Of a stretch of 12,484 nucleotides of DNA, positions 6,714-12,425 are shown piece after piece. Numbering within the stretch: position 1 is the first letter of the stretch; every line of letters begins with the position of its first letter. This stretch comes from an uncultured Eubacteriales bacterium (lineage in GTDB: Bacteria; Bacillota; Clostridia; Oscillospirales; CAG-272): the NCBI GenBank assembly GCA_934477985.1, contig CAKSOR010000036.1, positions 1 to 12,484 of the forward strand, read 5' to 3'. A program made the translations under genes and the position numbers. Under the pieces are notes generated by a model. The model searched no databases. It saw only the letters and a program-made list of their open reading frames with translations, and was not told where the DNA came from.

Positions 6714-7416
6714 CAAATACAAAATGCTGCTGGTGGAGGACGATGAGAGTCTCAGGTCGGTCATGTCGGCGATGCTCGAGACCGCGGGGTATCAGGTGAT
6801 TCCCGCGGAGACCTGCAAGTTCGCGATAAGCATGTTCACCTCGCATAATCCGGACGTGACCATACTTGATCTCGGTCTTCCGGACATGGACGGAATGCGC
6901 TTTCTCGAATTTGTCCGGAAAAACTCTCTCTCTCCGATTATCGTGCTGTCGGCGCGCAACAGCGACCGTGACAAGATCCTGGCGCTTGACGCCGGAGCGA
7001 ACGACTACGTGACTAAGCCGTTCAGCTCGGCGGAGCTGCTCGCGCGCATCCGGATGGTGCTCCGCAACTATCAGCACCGCGCCGAGAGCGGAAGGTTCCC
7101 GGACGGCAAATTCCGGACGCGGAATATCCTGATCGACTATAACGCGAGACAGGTGTTCATAGATGAGAGGGAGGTCAATCTCTCCCAGACCGAATACAAT
7201 ATCGTGGCGTTCCTTTCCGAGCACTGCGGAAAGATGATGACCTATTCCGCGATCATAATGGAGGTCTGGGGATATTCAGACGAGGGAAGCATCAAGAAGC
7301 TCCAGGTCAACATGGCGAACATACGCAGAAAGTTCGGCGTCAAGCCTGGCGAGGTCTGGTGCATCTCGAATGAACTCGGTGTCGGCTACCGTATGAACGG
7401 CGACGGCACGGAATAA
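6700..7416 (+). CDS. OmpR/KdpE-like response regulator
   Basis: A 238-residue cytoplasmic regulator. The receiver domain (about 8-122) has acidic residues E13, D14 and D15, phosphoacceptor Asp57 (TILDLGLPDMDG), the switch Ser84 (VLSAR) and Lys106 (TKPF). The C-terminal winged helix (about 137-233) has LSQTEYNIVAFL, the recognition segment SIKKLQVNMANIRRKF and the wing ELGVGYRM, as in OmpR/PhoB-class DNA binders and closest in look to KdpE. AAGGAG lies at 6684-6689, and the start is inside the last codons of the kinase gene, so the two are coupled and should be cognate partners. The dyad at 5560-5585 is a candidate self-binding site. No U-tract terminator is seen after the stop. Target genes are not in the window. 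Confidence 0.92.
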   Translation: MTSNNKYKMLLVEDDESLRSVMSAMLETAGYQVIPAETCKFAISMFTSHNPDVTILDLGLPDMDGMRFLEFVRKNSLSPIIVLSARNSDRDKILALDAGANDYVTKPFSSAELLARIRMVLRNYQHRAESGRFPDGKFRTRNILIDYNARQVFIDEREVNLSQTEYNIVAFLSEHCGKMMTYSAIIMEVWGYSDEGSIKKLQVNMANIRRKFGVKPGEVWCISNELGVGYRMNGDGTE

Positions 7417-7450
7417 GATGAGGTTTCTATGGAAACGCTGATTTAAGGTT

Positions 7451-7499
7451 GTTTTCACGCGAAAAAACCCATAAATTCAAGCCTTTTTCGCGTAAAAAC
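7451..7499. repeat. 16-bp imperfect inverted repeat after the response-regulator gene
   Basis: GTTTTcACGCGAAAAA at 7451-7466 faces its complement TTTTTCGCGTaAAAAC at 7484-7499: 15 of 16 positions pair, with a 17-base loop. It starts 34 bases after the regulator stop. No T run follows the stem on either strand, so it is not a standard terminator; it could be a bidirectional transcript-end structure or an element boundary mark. Confidence 0.6.
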
Positions 7500-7674
7500 T
7501 CCAATTATTCAGCTCCCTATACAATAAATGAACGAATCGATTGTTTTTATCGTTGTCGTTCATTTTGAAAATATCTGTGCCCAAAAAGCTTTGAATCGAA
7601 CTCGGAGGGTTATTTTGCGACAAGATGGAAATCATATCGTTATCAATGTCTGAATAGTCCTGAACCGCGTAAAC
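7477..7674 (-). pseudogene. C-terminal remnant of an unrecognised gene
   Basis: On the minus strand 65 codons are open between an in-frame stop (plus 7675-7677) and TGA (plus 7477-7479), with no ribosome binding site or plausible start. The conceptual peptide looks protein-like: it includes VQDYSDIDNDMISILSQNN, then SSIQSFLGTDIFKMNDND, and ends HLLYRELNNWSFYAKKA. Upstream of the stop the same frame continues with readable sequence, suggesting one or more disabling changes in an older gene. The family is not recognised. Base composition is more AT-rich than the neighbours, in keeping with acquired and decaying DNA. It could instead be chance open frame. Confidence 0.4.
7526..7565. repeat. Inverted repeat AAATGAACGA ... 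TCGTTCATTT
   Basis: Ten-base perfect arms at 7526-7535 and 7556-7565, plus an inner CGAT/ATCG pairing (7538-7541 with 7549-7552) closing a TGTTTTT loop. It lies within the decayed minus-strand frame. No function is evident. Confidence 0.5.
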
Positions 7675-7729
7675 TTATAATTTCAACCCACGGTTTCCGG
7701 ATCGGGATATTCGCGTGCGCTTGCATTTT

Positions 7730-7759
7730 GAATAGCGACCGTGAAGCAAATACATAATC
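7730..7759 (+). promoter_or_regulatory. Sigma-G-like forespore promoter candidate for the SASP-like gene
   Basis: GAATA (7730-7734), an 18-base spacer, then CATAATC (7753-7759). This resembles the Bacillus/Clostridium sigma-G pattern (GnATR, about 18 bases, CATnnTA), with the last -10 base off. The same bases can be read as a poor sigma-A promoter (TTGAAT, 19, CATAAT). The leader to the ATG at 7941 would be about 175 nt and include the stem-loop at 7815-7882. Confidence 0.3.
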
Positions 7760-7814
7760 AACGTCATATTTTGGCAGTCATATTTTCTCCTGCATCGTCA
7801 ATAATACTACCAGA

Positions 7815-7882
7815 GCCGGACGGAAGCGTCTGACTCAAGGAAACAGATCAGGGCTATCGTCAGTCAGACGAGCACGTCCGGC
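7815..7882 (+). promoter_or_regulatory. Two-tier stem-loop in the leader of the SASP-like gene
   Basis: The outer stem GCCGGACG (7815-7822) pairs perfectly with CGTCCGGC (7875-7882). The inner stem GTCTGACT (7828-7835) pairs perfectly with AGTCAGAC (7862-7869). The two helices are separated by a 5x5 internal loop and closed by a 26-base loop. Two coaxial 8-bp helices in one 68-nt stretch argue for a real RNA or single-stranded DNA structure. It could be a regulatory leader, a small RNA, or a processing/origin hairpin of the element; no known riboswitch is recognised. Confidence 0.55.
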
Positions 7883-7940
7883 AGAGTACGGTGGTCAGGG
7901 TCGATAATCATAGATACCTGAGAACAAAGGAGAAAAAATC

Positions 7941-8069
7941 ATGTCGAACAACAAGATCGTAGTCCCTGAGGCAAAGGCAGCACTCGAACAGTTCAAGATG
8001 GAGGCGGCAAGTGAGGAGGATGTTCCACCGCGTATCGAATCTGATTTCTCCCAAAACACTGAACAATAA
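7941..8069 (+). CDS. Truncated alpha/beta-type small acid-soluble spore protein-like ORF
   Basis: A 42-residue ORF with AAGGAG (7927-7932) eight bases before its ATG, too short for routine ORF lists. The N-terminal half, MSNNKIVVPEAKAALEQFKM followed by EAASEEDVP, closely resembles the first half of alpha/beta-type SASPs, which coat DNA in dormant spores. It includes the region around the germination protease site (KMEAASE). The second half of the family, with its conserved GG-containing DNA-binding segment, is missing; after residue 29 the sequence is unrelated (PPRIESDFSQNTEQ) and stops. DNA coating by this protein is therefore doubtful. It is followed directly by a terminator and then parB. 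It may be a truncated gene or a short element-specific variant. Confidence 0.65.
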   Translation: MSNNKIVVPEAKAALEQFKMEAASEEDVPPRIESDFSQNTEQ

Positions 8070-8092
8070 AAAGCATATACATACCGCCACAC

Positions 8093-8126
8093 GAGAGCAT
8101 TTTTACAAAGAATGCTCTCATTTTTT
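8093..8126 (+). terminator. Rho-independent terminator between the SASP-like ORF and parB
   Basis: GAGAGCATT (8093-8101) pairs with AATGCTCTC (8111-8119). The stem can extend through a U-G and two U-A pairs to a three-base ACA loop, and A plus six T (8121-8126) follow. It should end the SASP-like transcript. Because no good promoter is seen between it and parB, it may act as an attenuator for the downstream maintenance genes. Confidence 0.85.
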
Positions 8127-8159
8127 GATGTTGATGCCAACATGGCGGCACGAGGTGAA

Positions 8160-9026
8160 ATGGAAAATTATAAAAATGAAGACTATCAGATCAGGGAGAT
8201 TCCGTTATCAAAGCTCAATGCTTTTGACGGACATCCGTTCAAAGTCAGGGATGACGAGGAGATGAAGGAAATGGTTGAGAGTGTAAAGACCTGCGGCGTG
8301 TTACAGCCCGCGATTGTCCGCCCGGCGAAGGACGGCGGGTACGAGATTCTCTCGGGACACCGCCGGAAGCACGCCTGCGAGCTTGCCGGGCGGGAGACGA
8401 TTCCGGCGATTGTCCGCGAGCTTGACGATGACGCCGCGATAATTTTCATGGTCGATTCGAATTTACAGCGTGAGAATATCCTGCCGAGCGAGCGTGCCGC
8501 GGCGTACAAGATGAAATTAGACGCACTGAAAAGGCAAGGTGCGAGGACAGATTTGACTTCGTCTCAAGTTGAGACGAAGTTAAGATCAGATCAGAAAGTA
8601 GCTGAAGCAGCTGGAGAAAGTCGGGCGCAAATTCAACGCTACGTTCGCCTCACCGAACTCCAGCCCGAGCTACAGCAGATGGTCGACGAAAAGAAGATGG
8701 CGTTCACTCCGGCGGTAGAGATTTCCTATCTCAGACCCGACGAGCAGAAGAAGCTCCTCGACACAATCGACTCAGAGCAGGCTACCCCCTCGCTCTCTCA
8801 GGCACAGCGGCTGAAAAAGCTGTCGCAGTCGGGCGAACTCACCGACGACTCAATTCTCGCGATAATGTCGGAGCGCAAAAAGCCGGACAATGTGACGCTG
8901 ACTCTGCCGCTCGATCGTCTTGAAAAGTACTTTCCGGGTTCAGCGTCCCCGAAAACAATCGCGGACACAATTTACAGATTACTTGACATCTGGGCGAAAA
9001 AGCGTCAGAGGGATCACGAAAGATAA
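8160..9026 (+). CDS. parB: ParB/Spo0J-family partition protein of a mobile element
   Basis: A 288-residue ParB-like DNA-binding protein. The N-terminal ParB/Srx domain (about 10-105) holds GVLQPAIVRP (46-55), the nucleotide-binding-type box GHRRKHACELAG (66-77; GHRR in place of the common GERR) and NLQRENILPSERAAAY (101-116). The helix-turn-helix follows at about 140-165 (KVAEAAGESRAQIQRYVRL). No parA adjoins, as is usual for the solitary ParB of Tn1549-type elements; it probably serves partition, replication control or regulation of the element. ATG 8160 is preferred (GAGGTG just upstream). An earlier in-frame ATG at 8142 has no SD, and one at 8112 lies inside the terminator stem. Codons 133-141 contain a perfect 25-bp palindrome. 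Confidence 0.9.
   Translation: MENYKNEDYQIREIPLSKLNAFDGHPFKVRDDEEMKEMVESVKTCGVLQPAIVRPAKDGGYEILSGHRRKHACELAGRETIPAIVRELDDDAAIIFMVDSNLQRENILPSERAAAYKMKLDALKRQGARTDLTSSQVETKLRSDQKVAEAAGESRAQIQRYVRLTELQPELQQMVDEKKMAFTPAVEISYLRPDEQKKLLDTIDSEQATPSLSQAQRLKKLSQSGELTDDSILAIMSERKKPDNVTLTLPLDRLEKYFPGSASPKTIADTIYRLLDIWAKKRQRDHER
8556..8580. promoter_or_regulatory. Perfect 25-bp palindrome inside parB, candidate parS-like site
   Basis: Arms ACTTCGTCTCAA (8556-8567) and TTGAGACGAAGT (8569-8580) flank a single central G; all 12 pairs match. It covers codons 133-140 (TSSQVETK) plus one base, in the linker between the ParB N-terminal domain and the HTH. Its sequence differs from Bacillus parS (TGTTCCACGTGAAACA). 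A binding site for ParB itself or an mRNA hairpin is inferred. Confidence 0.6.
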
Positions 9027-9031
9027 CCATC

Positions 9032-9057
9032 AAAGCCGGGCAGGAATGTCCGGCTTT
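9032..9057 (+). promoter_or_regulatory. Intergenic hairpin between parB and the DUF6017 gene
   Basis: AAAGCCGG (9032-9039) pairs with CCGGCTTT (9050-9057). Three more pairs (one G-U) extend the stem to 11 bp around a GGAA tetraloop of the stable GNRA class. It lies just after the parB stop and ahead of the next ribosome binding site. No T run follows beyond the stem's own TTT, so it is an mRNA-stabilising or weak attenuating structure rather than a full terminator. Confidence 0.6.
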
Positions 9058-9082
9058 ATCTATGCCGGCAAGGAGAAAAATC

Positions 9083-9874
9083 ATGGCAGTATGCAGGATT
9101 GAAAAGAACCGGAACTTCACGACTATGTCGAACTATCATCTGCGCGATCCGGGGCTTTCGAACAAAGCGCGCGGGCTTCTCTCAACGATGCTCTCGCTTC
9201 CCGACACGTGGGACTACACAACGCGCGGACTCGCCGCGATCTGCAAGGATGGGGTCGACGCGATCACGGCGCAGCTCAAGGAGCTTGAGGAACGCGGCTA
9301 TCTCGTCCGCCGGAAGCTGCGCGACAAGAACGGCAGGATAACCGACACCGAGTACACGATCTACGAGAAGCCGCCGACGCCGTATACGGAAAATCCGGAT
9401 ATGGAAGAACAGAATCCGGAAATTCCCGCGCAAATAAATAAAGACTCAAAAAATACTTATCTATCAAAGACTCATTCTATTCCTTCCGTCGTAACGAAGC
9501 GAAGCGGCGCAGACGAGACAGAAGCCTATCGCGAAATCGTGAAGGAGAACATCGGCTACGACATTCTCGTCGCCGAGAAACCCGACGCGCGCGACCGGAT
9601 CGACGAGATACTCGAACTGATCGTTGAGACGGTCAGCACGTCGAAAAATCACGTCAGAGTCGCCGGAGCTGACCTTCCCGCCGAGGTAGTGCGGTCGAGG
9701 TTCATGAAGCTCGACGCCGACCACATAAGGTTCGTCCTCGACTGCCTGAGTGAGAACACGACCAGGATACGCAACATAAAGCAGTATCTGCTGACCACGC
9801 TCTACAACGCGCCGACGACGATCGGAAACTACTATTCGTCGCTTGTCAGGCACGATCTCTACGGAAAGGAGTGA
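9083..9874 (+). CDS. DUF6017 / winged-helix replication-initiator-like protein
   Basis: A 263-residue protein of the type found between ParB and PcfB in Tn1549-like conjugative elements. The N-terminal part (about 1-95), with NFTTMSNYHLRDPGLSNKAR then GLLSTMLSLPDTWDYTTRGL and QLKELEERGYLVRRKLRD, is a winged-helix domain shared with RepA-type replication initiators. A polar, proline-rich linker (about 96-140) follows. The C-terminal DUF6017-like domain (about 145-263) includes AYREIVKENIGYDIL, ELIVETV, FVLDCLSENTTRIRNIKQYL and a closing YNAPTTIGNYYSSLVRHDLYG. It probably binds the element's origin and helps autonomous replication during transfer; this is inferred from family context. ATG 9083 has AAGGAG (9070-9075) seven bases upstream; the earlier ATG at 9062 has none. 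Confidence 0.85.
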   Translation: MAVCRIEKNRNFTTMSNYHLRDPGLSNKARGLLSTMLSLPDTWDYTTRGLAAICKDGVDAITAQLKELEERGYLVRRKLRDKNGRITDTEYTIYEKPPTPYTENPDMEEQNPEIPAQINKDSKNTYLSKTHSIPSVVTKRSGADETEAYREIVKENIGYDILVAEKPDARDRIDEILELIVETVSTSKNHVRVAGADLPAEVVRSRFMKLDADHIRFVLDCLSENTTRIRNIKQYLLTTLYNAPTTIGNYYSSLVRHDLYGKE

Positions 9875-9879
9875 TTTCA

Positions 9880-10356
9880 TTGCAGGAAGAGGTTGAGAAC
9901 CGGACAGTCGCGCTCGTTGTCAACACGACGAAAATGACGCTGAATGTCCTGAAATCGGCAGTCTCGGAATACCTTGCGCACATGAGCGGCGAATCGCGCG
10001 TAACTGATGTCAAGCCCTGTGGAAAGCAGAGTCTTAAAGAACTCGTCGGACAGAATCAGGGAGTGACAAGCGTCGAGGTCACGCAGAAAAACATCAAGGA
10101 TTTCGAGAAAGTCGCCCGGAAATACGGTGTCGATTTCGCGCTCAAAAAGGACGTGACCGGAGAGACGCCGAAGTACATCGTCTTCTTCAAAGCCCGCGAC
10201 GCCGACGCGCTGACCGCGGCTTTCAGGGAGTTCACCGCGAAGACCGACCGTCAGAAGGAAAAGCCGTCGGTACTCGAAAAGCTGCGGAATCTGAAATCCC
10301 GCTCGCCTGAGGTCGAGATGCCGAAGGTCAGAAACAAGGAGATCGACGCGCGGTGA
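9880..10356 (+). CDS. pcfB: PcfB-like conjugal transfer protein (DUF3801)
   Basis: A 158-residue cytoplasmic accessory protein. Relatives such as PcfB of pCF10 bind the coupling ATPase and help bring the relaxosome to it. The start L/MQEEVENRTVALVVNTTKMT and the following KSAVSEYLAHM are characteristic, as is VEVTQKNIKDFEKVARKYGV then DFALKKD near the middle. The charged C-terminus (EKLRNLKSRSPEVEMPKVRN) is probably flexible. The start is taken as TTG 9880: AAGGAG (9866-9871) is eight bases upstream and the family begins with MQEEV. A GTG at 9871 overlaps that SD and cannot be used with it. The last codon overlaps the start of the coupling-protein gene in a GTGA arrangement, indicating tightly linked expression. 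Confidence 0.88.
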   Translation: MQEEVENRTVALVVNTTKMTLNVLKSAVSEYLAHMSGESRVTDVKPCGKQSLKELVGQNQGVTSVEVTQKNIKDFEKVARKYGVDFALKKDVTGETPKYIVFFKARDADALTAAFREFTAKTDRQKEKPSVLEKLRNLKSRSPEVEMPKVRNKEIDAR

Positions 10357-12155
10357 AAAAGAATCCGAAAAAGCTGATTATCCCGAATATTCCCTACCTT
10401 TTCATCGCTCTTATCGGCGCGAAGCTCGCGCAGGCGGTGAGACTGTCGCCGGGCGATGACATCGTGGGAAAGCTCACAGGACTTCAGCAGGGCTTCGCTC
10501 TGGCGTTTGAGTCGCCGTTTTCGGGAGTCATTCCGAACGACTTTTTAATCGGCACGCTGATCGCGGCGGTTATCAGACTCGCCGTATACGTAAAAGGCAG
10601 AAACGCGAGGAAATTCCGGAAGAATCAGGAATACGGCTCGGCGCGCTGGGGCGGTCCGGAAGACATCGCGCCCTTCGTCGATCGGGTCGCGAGGAACAAT
10701 ATCATCCTCACGAAAACCGAAAGTCTCATGATGTCTAACCGCCCCAAGGATCCGCGCAACGCGAGAAACAAGAATGTGCTTGTGATCGGCGGCTCAGGCT
10801 CGGGCAAGACTCGCTTTTTTCTGAAGCCGAATCTCATGCAATGTCATTCGTCATATGTGGTAACCGACCCGAAGGGACAGGTCGCGTGCGAGGTCGGCAA
10901 GCTGCTTGAACGCCGCAACTACAGAATCATGGTCTTCAACACGATCAACTTCAAGAAGTCGATGCACTACAACCCGCTCGCCTATCTTCACAGCGAGAAG
11001 GACATTCTGAAGCTTGTGACCTGCCTGATGCAGAACACGAAAGGTGACGGCAAAGGCGGCGATCCGTTCTGGGAAAAGGCAGAGTCTCTGCTCTACACCG
11101 CGCTGATCGGCTACCTTCACTACGAAGCTCCGCCCGATGAGCAGAATTTCGCGGCGCTGCTTGAGTTCATCAACGCGATGGAAGTGCGCGAGGACGACGA
11201 AAATTACAAAAATCCGGTCGACCGGATTTTCGACGAGCTAGCGCAGACAAGCCCGGAGCATTTCGCAGTGCGGCAGTATGTCAAATACCGCCTCGCGGCG
11301 GGCAAAACCGCGAAAAGCATACTCGTTTCCTGCGGCGCGCGGCTCGCGCCGTTTGACATCGCCGAGCTTCGCGAGATCACGATGTACGACGAACTCGGGC
11401 TAGACACACTCGGCGACAAGATTTATATGAATCCGAATGACCCGAAGGACAAGCGTTACCGGAAGTCCGCGCTTTTTCTGATAATGAGCGACACCGACCC
11501 GACCTTCAATTTTCTGATCTCGATGATCTACACGCAGCTCTTCAATCTCCTCTGCGAGAAAGCCGACGATGTGTACGGCGGCAGGCTCCCGGTTCATGTC
11601 AGGTGTCTGATCGACGAAGCCGCGAATATCGGTCAGATTCCGAATCTCGAAAAGCTCGTCGCGACAATACGAAGCCGCGAAATCTCCTGCTGTCTGATAT
11701 TGCAGGCACAGAGCCAGTTGAAGTCGCTTTACAAGGAAAACGCCGACACAATAGTCGGCAACATGGATTCAAGGCTCTTCCTCGGCGGAACGGAGCAGAC
11801 GACGCTGAAAGAACTCAGTCAGTCGCTCGGGAAGGAGACGATCGATCTTCTGAACACTGGCGAGAGCCGCGGCAAGGAGAACACGTATAATATGAACTAT
11901 CAGAAGCTCGGCAAGGATCTCATGTCGATAGACGAGCTTTCGGTGCTGGACGGAGGAAAATGTATCTTGCAGCTTCGCGGCGTACACCCGTTCCTCTCCG
12001 ATAAATACGACATAACTAAGCATCCGAATTACAAATTCACCTCAGACGCCAGCGAAAAAAATCGCTTCGACATCAAGGAATATCTTTCAACAAAGCTGAC
12101 CGAAAAGCCGGACGAGATGTTTTCGGTATTTGAAATCAAGTCAACCACCGCATAA
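10353..12155 (+). CDS. VirD4/TraG-family type IV secretion coupling protein
   Basis: A 600-residue membrane-anchored ATPase that links the DNA-relaxase complex to the mating channel. Two hydrophobic segments at about 11-30 and 62-82 are the anchor. They are followed by the EYGSARWG box (93-100), Walker A IGGSGSGKT (145-153) with the DPKG motif (172-175), a MHYNPLAYLHSE segment (204-215), Walker B CLIDEAANIGQIPN (418-431) and ILQAQSQLKSLY (449-460). Length and motif order match the CD1115-type VirD4 of Tn1549-like elements, and no disabling change is visible. The GTG start at 10353 overlaps the pcfB stop by four bases; AAGGAG at 10336-10341 is 11 bases upstream. It contains a 22-bp perfect palindrome at codons 286-293. 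Confidence 0.95.
   Translation: MKKNPKKLIIPNIPYLFIALIGAKLAQAVRLSPGDDIVGKLTGLQQGFALAFESPFSGVIPNDFLIGTLIAAVIRLAVYVKGRNARKFRKNQEYGSARWGGPEDIAPFVDRVARNNIILTKTESLMMSNRPKDPRNARNKNVLVIGGSGSGKTRFFLKPNLMQCHSSYVVTDPKGQVACEVGKLLERRNYRIMVFNTINFKKSMHYNPLAYLHSEKDILKLVTCLMQNTKGDGKGGDPFWEKAESLLYTALIGYLHYEAPPDEQNFAALLEFINAMEVREDDENYKNPVDRIFDELAQTSPEHFAVRQYVKYRLAAGKTAKSILVSCGARLAPFDIAELREITMYDELGLDTLGDKIYMNPNDPKDKRYRKSALFLIMSDTDPTFNFLISMIYTQLFNLLCEKADDVYGGRLPVHVRCLIDEAANIGQIPNLEKLVATIRSREISCCLILQAQSQLKSLYKENADTIVGNMDSRLFLGGTEQTTLKELSQSLGKETIDLLNTGESRGKENTYNMNYQKLGKDLMSIDELSVLDGGKCILQLRGVHPFLSDKYDITKHPNYKFTSDASEKNRFDIKEYLSTKLTEKPDEMFSVFEIKSTTA
11209..11230. repeat. Perfect 22-bp palindrome within the coupling-protein gene
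   Basis: AAAATCCGGTC (11209-11219) is immediately followed by its reverse complement GACCGGATTTT (11220-11230). It encodes the K-N-P-V-D-R-I-F stretch of the coupling protein, so coding constraint may explain part of it. No function is evident. Confidence 0.5.
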
Positions 12156-12221
12156 GCGGGATCAGATAAATAAGACACCGAAGACAAATGATCACGCCGA
12201 AAAATAATCAATTAAGGAGAA

Positions 12222-12255
12222 CCGGACGGCGATACGTGATCGTTATCCCGTCCGG
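12222..12255 (+). promoter_or_regulatory. Hairpin between the Shine-Dalgarno and ATG of the Maff2 gene
   Basis: CCGGACGG (12222-12229) pairs with CCGTCCGG (12248-12255), and GATA/TATC (12231-12234 with 12244-12247) extends the stem past one bulged C. A good SD (AAGGAG, 12214-12219) is upstream of it, while the ATG is at 12267 with no other SD. Folding would shorten the SD-to-ATG gap from 47 to about 13 bases, so the hairpin may be needed for translation. Confidence 0.5.
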
Positions 12256-12266
12256 CAAAGTTACAC

Positions 12267-12425
12267 ATGGCATTTTTCACTTCGGCAGTAGGCGCGCTTC
12301 AGACGCTCGTGATCGCTCTCGGCGCGGGTCTTGGAATCTGGGGAGTCATCAACCTTCTTGAGGGTTACGGAAACGATAACGCCGGCGCTAAATCGCAGGG
12401 CATGAAGCACGTCACACCCAATTAG
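12267..12425 (+). CDS. Maff2-like small membrane protein, prematurely ended
   Basis: A 52-residue ORF, too short for routine ORF lists. MAFFTSAVGALQTLVIALGA followed by GLGIWGVINLLEGYGNDNAG and AKSQGMK matches the N-terminal two thirds of Maff2 proteins, small hydrophobic proteins coded just after the VirD4 gene in Tn1549-type elements and presumed part of the mating channel. The usual second hydrophobic stretch (about 20 more residues) is absent: after GMK the frame reads HVTPN and stops at TAG, and the following DNA is AT-rich and unlike the element. A transmembrane segment covers about residues 9-31. The gene is probably truncated by rearrangement, or the divergence marks an insertion or assembly junction. 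The unusual ribosome-binding geometry is described with the preceding hairpin. Confidence 0.75.
   Translation: MAFFTSAVGALQTLVIALGAGLGIWGVINLLEGYGNDNAGAKSQGMKHVTPN

Larger units (their letters stand above)
7417..7940. other. AT-rich junction between chromosomal genes and the mobile-element module
   Basis: This 524-bp stretch has no intact gene. It contains, in order, an imperfect inverted repeat (7451-7499), the open 3' remnant of an unrecognised minus-strand gene (7477-7674), a hairpin within that remnant (7526-7565), a sigma-G-like promoter candidate (7730-7759), and a two-tier stem-loop in the leader of the SASP-like gene (7815-7882). It is visibly richer in A+T than the flanking genes up to about 7800. 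The left end of the mobile element probably lies here, but no attachment-site repeat can be recognised without the right end. Confidence 0.6.

Noticed and set aside
8112..8159. parB start at the upstream in-frame ATG (8112)
   Set aside because: That ATG is within the terminator stem; 8160 has an SD and fits the family N-terminus.
8011..8265. 84-codon plus-strand frame across the SASP-like/parB gap
   Set aside because: It crosses a strong terminator and overlaps parB in another frame, with no recognisable protein sequence.
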